A stretch of 64,000 bases of DNA from assembly GCA_021787035.1 (NCBI GenBank), contig JAJYMM010000228.1:1-64000 (forward strand), in the 5' to 3' direction. The notes under the pieces were generated by a model. That model was not told where the DNA came from, made no database searches, and was given only the letters and a program-made list of their open reading frames with translations. The position numbers and the translations under genes were made by a program. The DNA comes from Actinomycetes bacterium. Its GTDB lineage: Bacteria; Actinomycetota; Acidimicrobiia; Acidimicrobiales; Palsa-688. Below, one piece after another: positions 9,657 to 17,344 of the stretch; the stretch's first letter is position 1, and every line of letters starts with the position of its first letter.

Positions 9657-10658
9657 GTGGCTCAAGTAGTGGTTGCAGTAGACGTCGTGGTGCTTACCTA
9701 TCGTCCCGAACTGTCTTTGGCGCGCTGCATCGAGTCCGTCGTCCGAGAGGGGAACGCCCATGTCGTGTTGGCTGTCAACAACGACCTGGAAGTCGTGGCA
9801 CCCGTGCTCGAACCGCTCCTGGCACGCTGGGGCACCGATGATGTGCGCACCCTGCAACTCGGGCAGAACTTGGGTTATGCCGCAGGGCTAAACCAGGCAC
9901 TCGAGGAAGTGCTTGCTGCCCCGGGTGCGCCTCTTGTGCTATTGCTCAACGACGACGCCTGGCTCATGCCGGGCGCTCTCAGCCAGATGGTAAGCGCAAT
10001 GGGCGAGGCTGGACCGAGGACGGCCGGGATCGTTCCTAAGATCCTGCTCGGCGACTCCGACAGGATCGACTCAGTTGGCGCCGCCGTCTTGGCTGATGGC
10101 TGGGTTGCAAACCGCGGCTATGGGGACCGCGACGAAGGTCAGTACGACCGGGTTGAGGAGGTCGCCGGTGCTTGCTTCGCTGCGGTGTTGGTCCGCAGGG
10201 ACGCGCTACTGGAGGTTGGTCCGCTTTGGTCGCCGTTTTTCATGTACGCGGAGGACGCGGACTGGTGCTTGCGGGCGCGCCTGGCGGGTTTTGGGTTCGT
10301 GACTTGCCCAGGCGCGGTGGTCCGCCATGACCACTCGTTGTCGGCCGGTACCCTGCCAACGGAGTGGAAAGCCCGTCAGATCCGGCGCAACTCGATGCTC
10401 TTGGTCGTACGCTGCTTCCCGCCGCGCCACGCCCTCGGGCTCACTGTCACTCATATCTGGGAGGATCTGAGAGGTCGGCCCGCCCCGCCGGGACCAGATG
10501 TAAGGGTGGCATCGTCGTTTTTCCGGCTGTTGCCGGCCGCGCTGCGTGAGCGGCGAAGGATCCGCGGTCTGTTGAAGAGGACGGCCGTGGACACCCAATT
10601 GTTCGACGACAGGATGTTCGCCCAGTCTCGCCGTCCGCCGCTCTCTGTAGTTGACTGA
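9657..10658 (+). CDS. Family 2 glycosyltransferase (rhamnosyltransferase-like)
   Basis: A 333-residue GT-A enzyme. It has DVVVLTYRP at the N-terminus, NLGYAAGLNQA, the DxD site LLNDDAW, and the YAEDADWCLRA acceptor motif characteristic of WbbL/rhamnosyltransferase-type GT2 proteins. GTG 9657 overlaps the GAGGAGG just after the flippase stop; GTG 9669, 11 nt beyond that Shine-Dalgarno, is an equally good start. It is the last gene of the first glycan operon, and its stop codon overlaps a promoter-like TTGACT. Confidence 0.87.
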   Translation: MAQVVVAVDVVVLTYRPELSLARCIESVVREGNAHVVLAVNNDLEVVAPVLEPLLARWGTDDVRTLQLGQNLGYAAGLNQALEEVLAAPGAPLVLLLNDDAWLMPGALSQMVSAMGEAGPRTAGIVPKILLGDSDRIDSVGAAVLADGWVANRGYGDRDEGQYDRVEEVAGACFAAVLVRRDALLEVGPLWSPFFMYAEDADWCLRARLAGFGFVTCPGAVVRHDHSLSAGTLPTEWKARQIRRNSMLLVVRCFPPRHALGLTVTHIWEDLRGRPAPPGPDVRVASSFFRLLPAALRERRRIRGLLKRTAVDTQLFDDRMFAQSRRPPLSVVD

Positions 10659-10678
10659 CAGCGTATGGTAAATAGGCT
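10651..10678 (+). promoter_or_regulatory. Candidate sigma-70 type promoter
   Basis: TTGACT (10651-10656) and TAGGCT (10673-10678) are separated by 16 bp. The -35 box overlaps the stop codon of the GT2 gene. It would drive the nucleotidyltransferase gene through a leader of about 100 nt or more. Confidence 0.45.
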
Positions 10679-10784
10679 CGTTTCTTCACAGGCGCCTGTC
10701 ACGGCAATGACGGGGCTGACCACCTATGAAGGTTAAGGGGAGGTAAACTGTGGTCTAACGGCGTGGAAAGGGTTCGGCGGGCCA

Positions 10785-11588
10785 TTGATGCTTTTTTGCA
10801 GTGATAGGTCACGAGGCGCGGTTTCAGGCGGTGAAGGCGTGCGGGCGGGTGCCGGTGAGGTTGTAGCACCTCCCGCTGAGAAGCGTGGGTTGCCAACCCC
10901 GGAGCTCGCGAACCATATCCGTCGGTACGTTATGTCCACGGGAGCCCTGCGCTGGGCGGCGGTCAAGGCGAGCTACAAAGTCAGCCAGTCTGAGGAAGGT
11001 TCTTTGCTCCGGCTACTGCTCGGGCGGCTCCATGAAGCGCTCTGTGCTGAAGTAACCGCCGGCGAGGTCTCGGCGGTGCTGGGGGCACTCGACGGCGCCG
11101 GGGTCCGCTGCTGGCTCGTAGGTGGGTGGGGTGTCGATGCATTGGTGGGTCGCCAGACGCGTCGTCACCACGACCTTGACCTAGTAGTCGACGACTTCGA
11201 GCACCGCTCCCTGGACGCGCGGGCGGCGTTGGCACCGCTCGGGTTCACTATGTCCAGAGAGCACCATCTCTCGGCTTGGATGCCCGACAGGTGGCAGATG
11301 TACGATTGCGACTTGAGGGCCGTCGATCTGCTGAGCATCGACTGGGAGAGGACTAAAGCAGCGCTCGGGGGAGACGGGCATTTGGACGACCGTGCGCTCC
11401 ACCGCGCGGCTTTCACGGAGGGGGTCGTGGCAGGAAAGCGCGTGCCGTGCCTTTCGGCGGCCGCTCAGCTGCTCTACCATTCAGGTTTCGTTCCGAGCCC
11501 GGCCCAGCGCCACGACATCGCTTTGCTGAAAGGGCTGCTTGGGGCGGGCGATGTTGCCAGAGGTGCAGTATTAGACGGAGGTTCCTAA
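10785..11588 (+). CDS. Nucleotidyltransferase, AadB-like (aminoglycoside nucleotidyltransferase family fold)
   Basis: A 267-residue frame whose middle part shows a nucleotidyltransferase signature: WLVGGWGVDALVG, then RRHHDLDLVV, whose aspartates would bind the metal and NTP. This is the pattern of the aminoglycoside 2''-adenylyltransferase-like family, many members of which act on other or unknown substrates. The N-terminus is uncertain: TTG 10785, ATG 10788 and ATG 10932 are in frame and none has a strong ribosome site. The 3' end overlaps the convergent 2H phosphoesterase gene by 18 bp. Resistance should not be assumed. Confidence 0.65.
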   Translation: MMLFCSDRSRGAVSGGEGVRAGAGEVVAPPAEKRGLPTPELANHIRRYVMSTGALRWAAVKASYKVSQSEEGSLLRLLLGRLHEALCAEVTAGEVSAVLGALDGAGVRCWLVGGWGVDALVGRQTRRHHDLDLVVDDFEHRSLDARAALAPLGFTMSREHHLSAWMPDRWQMYDCDLRAVDLLSIDWERTKAALGGDGHLDDRALHRAAFTEGVVAGKRVPCLSAAAQLLYHSGFVPSPAQRHDIALLKGLLGAGDVARGAVLDGGS

Positions 11589-12110
11589 GCGCGCACCGAG
11601 GGGGAAGGCTTGGTGTACGCGCCAAGTCGCGCTCCGGGGGCCGCGTCCCATGAGGAGGACTTCGCGTACGGTTGCGTCGATTGGCAGTCGCTTTTCGGCC
11701 CGCCGCGCGGCGCGCCGGAGAGCGGCAGGCTTGGTCCCGTTACCCAACGTGAGGTGTGGGACAATGCTCCCCGTGCCGAATGCTCCCCTGTACGGCTGGT
11801 ACTCGGGGAAGTGCTCTAAGACGCGTTGCGTCAGCTCTTCGAACGGGCGGCTAGGCTCGGGCGCCAAATAGGCTGTGCCGTCGCCAAACCACGCCACGTC
11901 GGTCAGGGCGAACGTGAAGGGTGGGTTCTTGGCAAATATGTCGCTGAGTTTGGCGATGACGGACTCGTTTAGGTCGGGTGGGCTCACGAAGGGGTACAAG
12001 ATCGTCACGTGGGGCGGCAGGCCCCGGCGCGCAGCCGCGTCGAACCGCAACCTCGTCCAGCGCACCAAGGGTTGTGCCGAGGGAACGGCCACGAGTAGTG
12101 AGGTCTCCAC
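11571..12110 (-). CDS. 2H phosphoesterase (LigT/2'-5' RNA ligase-like)
   Basis: A 179-residue protein with the two HxT motifs that define the 2H phosphoesterase superfamily: PPHVTILYPF near residue 33 and VPHLTLGN near residue 122. Such enzymes open 2',3'-cyclic phosphates or hydrolyse cyclic nucleotides or NAD-derived phosphodiesters. GTG start at 12110. It lies 9 bp downstream of the fused glycosyltransferase on the same strand, so it is probably cotranscribed with it, and it converges on the nucleotidyltransferase. The physiological substrate is unknown. Confidence 0.8.
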   Translation of the reverse strand: METSLLVAVPSAQPLVRWTRLRFDAAARRGLPPHVTILYPFVSPPDLNESVIAKLSDIFAKNPPFTFALTDVAWFGDGTAYLAPEPSRPFEELTQRVLEHFPEYQPYRGAFGTGSIVPHLTLGNGTKPAALRRAARRAEKRLPIDATVREVLLMGRGPRSATWRVHQAFPLGARLGTSV

Positions 12111-12119
12111 CTTGGGACC

Positions 12120-14432
12120 TCAGTCCTTGGCCAGCTGTGCGCGCCGCGCAACTTGCTTGGGCCGGCGACTTCTGGCTTGTGTCGCGGCCTCGTACGCTTC
12201 GAGCGTCATCCGTGCTACTTCGGCCCAATCGGCCGAGGTTGCCCAGGCCCGACCGGCCTCGCCCATGAGCCGGCGCTCCTGTTCACCTAGGCGGCTGAAC
12301 TTTACCAACGCCTCCGCTAGGCCGTTCGCGGTCCCGTCGTAGCGCAGGACCGCAGATACGGGGACGTCCCCGAGGCTCGGCAGGTCAGGGATAACCGCGG
12401 GGAGGCCGTAGCACTGGGCGTGGAGGAGCGAGGAGCTGTTGGTGACTTCCCTGAACGGGAAGGCCGCGATATCAGCACACCGCAGATAGCGTGCCATGTC
12501 TTCGTCGCTTACCCGTTGCAAGCGGAGTTGGGCTCGTTGCGGGCCGAGCTCTCGCGCCAGGCGCTCAAGTAGATGAGCGTGCTCCTCGTCCTTGCACGCA
12601 CCGACTACTACGGCCCGAAGCGCTATCTCTGGAGGCAATAGGCGCGCCGCGACCAGCAATGTGTCGGCACCCTTGTAGGGCAGGATCTTGCCGAGGTGGA
12701 CGACCACCGTCTCGTGTGGCGCCCAACCGAGCGCGGCCCGTGTGCTTTCTCGGTCGTCCTCTCGAACTTCGGCGCTGTCGCGCGCGGTGGCCACGTGCGG
12801 GGTGATGTCGGGCCCGGGGGAGGCGTGGCGGGTGCTGACAGGCTCGGCGGGCGCCGGCTTAGGGGGCGCGGGCTCGGCGAGCGCGGGCTCGGCGTACGCG
12901 CCCAGCGGCACCGTCCTTACTGCTTTGGCCCCCCAGCGGCGCAGCTCTTTTGCCGAGGCGCCGGAGAGCGAGATCACGACGTCTGCGCTCGACGCCAGGA
13001 CCTTGTGCACACGCTCGTCGTCGGCGAAGACCGGTTCGTGGGGTACGAGGTCGTGGGCGGTCCAGACGAGGGCGAACTGGAGCGCCGATGCCACTCGTAA
13101 GTAGAGCTCAAACCACCATTGCATGGCGCGGCGTGCCCATAGCGCGCGTCGCGCCCATGGGAGCGAGAACTGGAAAACCCAGTGCAAGTGCAGGACTCGG
13201 TAGCCGGAGAGCCTGTACCACGCGAGCATTACCGGTGCCAGTACCACGTTTAGGGTCTGGCTCGCCGTCGGGCCGTCGTCATAGCGCACGGGTACGCCGA
13301 CCTTGCGCAACTCTGTGTAGAGCAGCTCTTGATAAGGATTGTCGTCGCGAGGGGCGGCGAGGACCGAAATGGCGGGCTTCACGCTCCTCGGGGACTTCGC
13401 CAAGGCCCCATAGCGTGCTCTTAGGTAGGACCAAAGGGGCTGGGCGACCAGGGCTATGAGGGAAGGTCGATGAGGCCTGAGCAGGATGTCCGTGGGCCGG
13501 TCAAGGCCGGAAGTGACCCAACGTGGTAGGCCATCCCGCCAGCCGTTTACAGCTAAGTCCCGGCGTCGCAGTGCCAAGTAGTACACATTGTCCAGATCTG
13601 TGTTCCACATGGGCGAAAGACAGGACCATCCCCACGGCACGCAGATGTCTTCCATGTTGATCGGCCTCGTTGCGGCTTTCAGGGACGCGACTTGCCCGGT
13701 TGAAAGCGGCTTGCAAAGAAGGGGCTTTGTCGTGCGGATCTCACGTCCGCGCTGTTTGCCGTGGCGTACGACGGCTGGCCAGGGGACCTGGACTTCGGTG
13801 GGCCAGGCGAAAACGGCTGCCTCCAACCCGGCTTCCCGTGCGCGCTGTGCGTGCTCGTCCTCTGTGGACTCGAAACATGCACCAAAGTCTTTGAAACGGC
13901 CGAGGTGGTATAGGCCTGTGTCCGTGAGCCCGTAAGAGGCGAGGAGGGTGTCCCCCGTCGAGGGGTCGGTGCGTAGGTCTCCCGTCAGCCAGCGGTCCTT
14001 TGAGAGTGCGACGGTCATGATGTTTACGCACGAACGATGGCGTCCCCAGAGGTCTTCGGCCCTCTTCATGACGTCGTCGTCCCACCAGAGCAGCTGCATG
14101 TCAGCCTGCATCAGGTGGACATAGCGAGCTCCGACTTGGAAGGCCCTGTCGAAGGCCAACCTGTATGCTTCGTAGAGCCCTCCCACTTTGCCATTTGCGC
14201 TTTCGTTGCGCTCGCGAAGTACCAGCTCCATGGCGGGATCGCCACTTGCGATCTCTCTTAGGCGCTCCCTGAGCGAGCCCTGTGGGCTGGCGTTGTCGAC
14301 GACGAGCAATGGCGCGTCGGGCAGGATCGCCCGGAAGGACTCGAGCGTGTTGAGGTACAGGCCGGGGAGCCCATGGCCGACCACGACGTGGAGCAGATCT
14401 CCCGCCACAGGGGACACTCTAGCGGCTGGCAC
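12120..14432 (-). CDS. Fused GT2-like and GT4-like glycosyltransferase
   Basis: A protein of about 770 residues with two domains. The N-terminal 250 residues look like a GT2 domain (LLVVDNASP; a DxD-like region at MQADMQLLWWDDD). The C-terminal 400 residues look like a GT4/GT-B domain (VWTAHDLVPHEP, VVHLGKILPYKGAD). An alanine/proline/glutamate-rich stretch (about residues 490-525) interrupts the GT-B half. The usual E-x7-E is weak (FREVTNSSSLLHA), so activity of that half is uncertain. I chose GTG 14432, with GGAGG 6 nt upstream; TTG 14438 directly abuts the GGAGG. It lies just upstream of the 2H phosphoesterase gene. Confidence 0.72.
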   Translation of the reverse strand: MPAARVSPVAGDLLHVVVGHGLPGLYLNTLESFRAILPDAPLLVVDNASPQGSLRERLREIASGDPAMELVLRERNESANGKVGGLYEAYRLAFDRAFQVGARYVHLMQADMQLLWWDDDVMKRAEDLWGRHRSCVNIMTVALSKDRWLTGDLRTDPSTGDTLLASYGLTDTGLYHLGRFKDFGACFESTEDEHAQRAREAGLEAAVFAWPTEVQVPWPAVVRHGKQRGREIRTTKPLLCKPLSTGQVASLKAATRPINMEDICVPWGWSCLSPMWNTDLDNVYYLALRRRDLAVNGWRDGLPRWVTSGLDRPTDILLRPHRPSLIALVAQPLWSYLRARYGALAKSPRSVKPAISVLAAPRDDNPYQELLYTELRKVGVPVRYDDGPTASQTLNVVLAPVMLAWYRLSGYRVLHLHWVFQFSLPWARRALWARRAMQWWFELYLRVASALQFALVWTAHDLVPHEPVFADDERVHKVLASSADVVISLSGASAKELRRWGAKAVRTVPLGAYAEPALAEPAPPKPAPAEPVSTRHASPGPDITPHVATARDSAEVREDDRESTRAALGWAPHETVVVHLGKILPYKGADTLLVAARLLPPEIALRAVVVGACKDEEHAHLLERLARELGPQRAQLRLQRVSDEDMARYLRCADIAAFPFREVTNSSSLLHAQCYGLPAVIPDLPSLGDVPVSAVLRYDGTANGLAEALVKFSRLGEQERRLMGEAGRAWATSADWAEVARMTLEAYEAATQARSRRPKQVARRAQLAKD

Positions 14433-14553
14433 GAGCAACCTCCGCCTTCACCGGTTGCGTGGTAGGGGAGCCCGTGCAAGAAGGGGAACTTGTGGTCACA
14501 CCCTGGGGAGCGTAGCGGTCGCGATGGCTGGCCGTCGTGGCCGGCGGGTGCCG

Positions 14554-15651
14554 TCAGGGTCGGGGCAGCTTCGGGCCGTTTGGGAAGTCGTGCTCATAGA
14601 TGCGGAGCGACGCTGGTGCTTGGGGAAGGAACACAAGGCCTGCGTCGCCGGGCTCGTAGAAGTAAGCCTCGTACATGACATCATGGGTTGCTATCCAATG
14701 GGCGAGCCCGGCGACATAGGTCGGGTCGTCGCCTGCCCCCTGCCCGGGGCCCCTGGCCACTAGCCCCCATTCGGGCAGGGAAAGAGGCTTCTTGTGTGCC
14801 GCAGCGAAGGCCGCTACGGCATCGAGGCCGTCTGGCTGGCTTGCGAGCTGGCGCCAGCGCTCTCGTGGTGTGAGGGCGGAGCCCTCGATGCCGGCGTCGT
14901 AGGCGTCTATCCCGACCACATCCACGACGTCGTTGCCTGGGTACCAGTCCGCGAGCGGTATGGGGAACTTGTATTCGTTTACGGTCCAGTCGAATATAAA
15001 GTCAGCGCCTGCGACGGAGCGCATCGAGCGGACGATGTTGGCCCAATAGCGCGCCCAGGCCTGCCATTGGCCCAGGTTGTTGCCGACCGCAGTCTCGGGG
15101 CTGTCGTTGGCGTTGGCTTCCCAGCCGAGGCGGATCACCGAGCTCCCGAGGCCGAGCGAGACGAGGTTCTTCGCGAACTGCTTTGCATAGCCGTCGTACT
15201 TGCCCTCGGCGCCGAGCTGGCGCCAGTTCGAAGGGACGTCGTCGGGCACCATGGGCTGGGAAATGATTAGGCGGCGGCCAGGGACGGAGTGCACCCAGCC
15301 GATCACGTCCATCCCGGGGTGGGGCGGGTGGTCAACCCACAGCTGCTCCCACCACTGCCAAGTCGGCTTGGCGTTGTTGTACACGAGGACACAGTCGTAG
15401 CGTTTGCCGGTGAGCTGGCTGAACGAGCGCATAAGTGGGATGCTCGTAGCGGCATATATGCAGGGGGTCTTCGAGTTGGCGGAGAAAATGTCGGGTACGG
15501 CGGCACCTTGTGCGCTCGCGCGGGCCGGCAAGAGGGCCGCGAGGTAAAGTGCTGCCAAAAGGCTCCGAACTTTCCTAGCTTGGTGGCATGCTTGCGTTCG
15601 GTTGCTGCGTCGGCCCCTCGGGCAAGTTCGAGAGCGGCCTATTGCCATCAC
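14554..15651 (-). CDS. GH26-like glycoside hydrolase with signal peptide
   Basis: A paralogue of the hydrolase at 3483-4595, sharing YDxYA, SNWRQL, FDWTVN, YPGN-VVDV-GIDAYD and PEWG. A basic stretch, a hydrophobic core and ASAQG form a signal-peptide-like N-terminus. Candidate catalytic glutamates lie in RLGWEAN and LPEWG. The start is uncertain: GTG 15651 or ATG 15648 would overlap the divergent gene that begins at 15588, whereas TTG 15558 (GGAG 4 nt upstream) would not but removes the basic n-region. A secreted endo-glycosidase acting on the locus's own polymer is inferred. Confidence 0.75.
   Translation of the reverse strand: MMAIGRSRTCPRGRRSNRTQACHQARKVRSLLAALYLAALLPARASAQGAAVPDIFSANSKTPCIYAATSIPLMRSFSQLTGKRYDCVLVYNNAKPTWQWWEQLWVDHPPHPGMDVIGWVHSVPGRRLIISQPMVPDDVPSNWRQLGAEGKYDGYAKQFAKNLVSLGLGSSVIRLGWEANANDSPETAVGNNLGQWQAWARYWANIVRSMRSVAGADFIFDWTVNEYKFPIPLADWYPGNDVVDVVGIDAYDAGIEGSALTPRERWRQLASQPDGLDAVAAFAAAHKKPLSLPEWGLVARGPGQGAGDDPTYVAGLAHWIATHDVMYEAYFYEPGDAGLVFLPQAPASLRIYEHDFPNGPKLPRP
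15576..15581 (+). promoter_or_regulatory. -10 box for a probable leaderless mRNA
   Basis: TAGCTT ends 6 nt before ATG 15588, placing the expected transcription start at the start codon. There is no Shine-Dalgarno sequence. Confidence 0.45.
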
Positions 15652-16319
15652 TCCGACGCTACCTGCCCGGCGCGCTCGTTATCGCGCGCCGAGGGCAGCG
15701 GTCTATTTTCGCGGGCTATAACTCGATCATGGACGAGGCTGCCACCTTGAGCGGGCTCGAGGGTCTCATCCTTGTGCACGACGATGTCGTCTTTCGTGAC
15801 GGCGCGGTAGGAGCCGCCGTTCGGGCCGCCCTAGGAGGGGGAGGCGTCGGGCTCGTGGGAGCCGTTGGCGGCTCGGGCCAGCGCGAGCTTTCCTGGTGGA
15901 CTTGTGACAGGCTCCTTGGTCACGTCGAGCACGCGACCCACAGGGATGACTTCGGTCGCGGGACGGTTGATGCCGATGTCGTCGACGGCCTGATCATGGC
16001 GGTGTCGCCCTGGGTGGTCCACAACGTTCGGATGGACGGCCGCGGTTACCCGGCGTTTCACGGTTACGACGGCGAGCTCTGCAGTTTGGTCCGCCGGAGC
16101 GGGCTCCGAGTGGTGGTCACCGACCTGGACCTTTACCACGACTGCAAACCTGGGGAGTGGGAGAAGCCCGAGTACCGTCAAGCCCAGCTGGAATGGCGCC
16201 GGCGCTGGCAGGCGCCCAATTTTCCCGCGACGTTCGTGCTCCGAGGCAAGCGTGACGCGCTGGCGCTCGCGGCTTCGCGGCCAAGGGTAGCCAAGCTGCT
16301 CGGGATGCCGGCCCGCTAG
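15588..16319 (+). CDS. Glycosyltransferase-like protein (GT2-like, Glyco_tranf_2_5 type)
   Basis: A 243-residue protein. LILVHDDVVF gives an aspartate pair like the DxD metal site, VDGLIMAVSPWVV follows, and FHGYDGELC is a typical late motif of small GT2-like enzymes. The classical GT2 N-terminus is absent; the protein starts with FGCCVGP. ATG 15588 follows a -10 box by 6 nt, so translation is probably leaderless. It is divergent from the GH26-like gene and stands alone. Sugar specificity is unknown. Confidence 0.65.
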   Translation: MLAFGCCVGPSGKFESGLLPSLRRYLPGALVIARRGQRSIFAGYNSIMDEAATLSGLEGLILVHDDVVFRDGAVGAAVRAALGGGGVGLVGAVGGSGQRELSWWTCDRLLGHVEHATHRDDFGRGTVDADVVDGLIMAVSPWVVHNVRMDGRGYPAFHGYDGELCSLVRRSGLRVVVTDLDLYHDCKPGEWEKPEYRQAQLEWRRRWQAPNFPATFVLRGKRDALALAASRPRVAKLLGMPAR

Positions 16320-16343
16320 CAGCGCGCGGGCGTGGCGATGGCC

Positions 16344-16359
16344 CCGTCACCGGTGACGG
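16344..16359. promoter_or_regulatory. 16-bp perfect palindrome, candidate operator
   Basis: CCGTCACCGGTGACGG is a perfect palindrome placed 10 bp upstream of the TATAAT box of the next gene, over the expected -35 region. It is well placed to bind a dimeric regulator. Confidence 0.5.
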
Positions 16360-16369
16360 TGAGGCCTCG

Positions 16370-16375
16370 TATAAT
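16370..16375 (+). promoter_or_regulatory. -10 box TATAAT for a probable leaderless mRNA
   Basis: A consensus TATAAT lies 6 nt before GTG 16382. The transcript should begin at or next to the start codon. Confidence 0.65.
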
Positions 16376-16381
16376 GGCCCG

Positions 16382-17344
16382 GTGGCGGGCTTGAAGACGA
16401 GTGTCGTCGTCACGTGCTGCAACGGGGAGCGCTTTTTGCGCGAGCAGTTGCGGTCGATCGCCAGCCAGTCCGAGCCTCCTGACGAGGTCATTTTCGGCGA
16501 CGACGCAAGTGAGGACGGATCGGTCGCAATCGCGCGCGAAGTGCTCGGCGATATGGCGGGCGAGGTCACTATCCTGACCTCTGACTCGCGTCTCGGGCTC
16601 TCGGCCAACCTGACGCGTTGCTTACTTTGCTCGAGAGGCGAGATAGTCCACTTTGCCGACCATGACGACGTGTGGGACCGGGGTAAGGTGGCGAGGGTTT
16701 CGGAGGCATTCAGGGGGGACCTTAGGACTGAGCTCGTGTTTTCAAACGCACGGGTCGTGGACGCGAAGGGTCGGCCAACCGGGGCAACCCTGTGGTCCCT
16801 GGTCGGGTTCGGGCCTGCTGAGCAGCGCCAGTGGGCGAAGTCGCCCCTCGACGTCCTGTTGCACCGTACGGTCGTGACCGGTGCCACAATGGCGGTAAGT
16901 AGGCGGCTCTTGGAGGCGGCGTTGCCGTTGCCGGAGGGGTGCTGGCACGACGAATGGGTCGCCCTTTGCGCCGTCCTCCGGGGGGCCCCACCGGTCGCCT
17001 TGGCGGACTTCCTCGTCGACTACCGCGTGCACGGTTCCAACCTTGCCGGGCTTCCGCCGCGAGGAGGAAGGGAAATGCTCGTACAGGCTGGTTGGCCGCG
17101 CGATAGCCGGGTCGGCCCCTGGACGGAGGCTTGTGAGCGCTTTGGGACGACCAGCGCCTCGGACCAGGTGCGAGCTGCCGTCGCCTTTGCCCTTCGGCGG
17201 CCAGGGCGGTCCACGCCTCCCTGGCAAAGGGCCAAGCGTGTGATTGAGCTCGGGCTCGCCGGCGATTACGGGCGCTACGGCCAAGGTTGGTTGACCGCGC
17301 TCCACGACCTAGTGGAGCCTGCGCTTTATGGCCGGCCTAGTTGA
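16382..17344 (+). CDS. Family 2 glycosyltransferase
   Basis: A 320-residue GT-A enzyme. The N-terminus is SVVVTCCNGERFL, FGDDASEDGS binds the nucleotide, and HFADHDDVW holds the DxD metal site. WHDEWVALCA is the acceptor-side acidic motif, followed by YRVHGSNLAG, common in rhamnosyl/galactosyl GT2 enzymes. It starts at GTG 16382, 6 nt after TATAAT. The 3' end overlaps the convergent GT4 gene by 8 bp. It sits under a palindromic candidate operator, unlike its neighbours. Confidence 0.87.
   Translation: MAGLKTSVVVTCCNGERFLREQLRSIASQSEPPDEVIFGDDASEDGSVAIAREVLGDMAGEVTILTSDSRLGLSANLTRCLLCSRGEIVHFADHDDVWDRGKVARVSEAFRGDLRTELVFSNARVVDAKGRPTGATLWSLVGFGPAEQRQWAKSPLDVLLHRTVVTGATMAVSRRLLEAALPLPEGCWHDEWVALCAVLRGAPPVALADFLVDYRVHGSNLAGLPPRGGREMLVQAGWPRDSRVGPWTEACERFGTTSASDQVRAAVAFALRRPGRSTPPWQRAKRVIELGLAGDYGRYGQGWLTALHDLVEPALYGRPS

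Noticed and set aside
10707-10736. Nine-codon open frame after the 10651-10678 promoter as a leader peptide
   Set aside because: No ribosome site and no attenuator structure; too short to support.
10785-11588. Aminoglycoside resistance gene
   Set aside because: Only the nucleotidyltransferase fold is supported; the genomic context is glycan synthesis and substrate residues cannot be judged.
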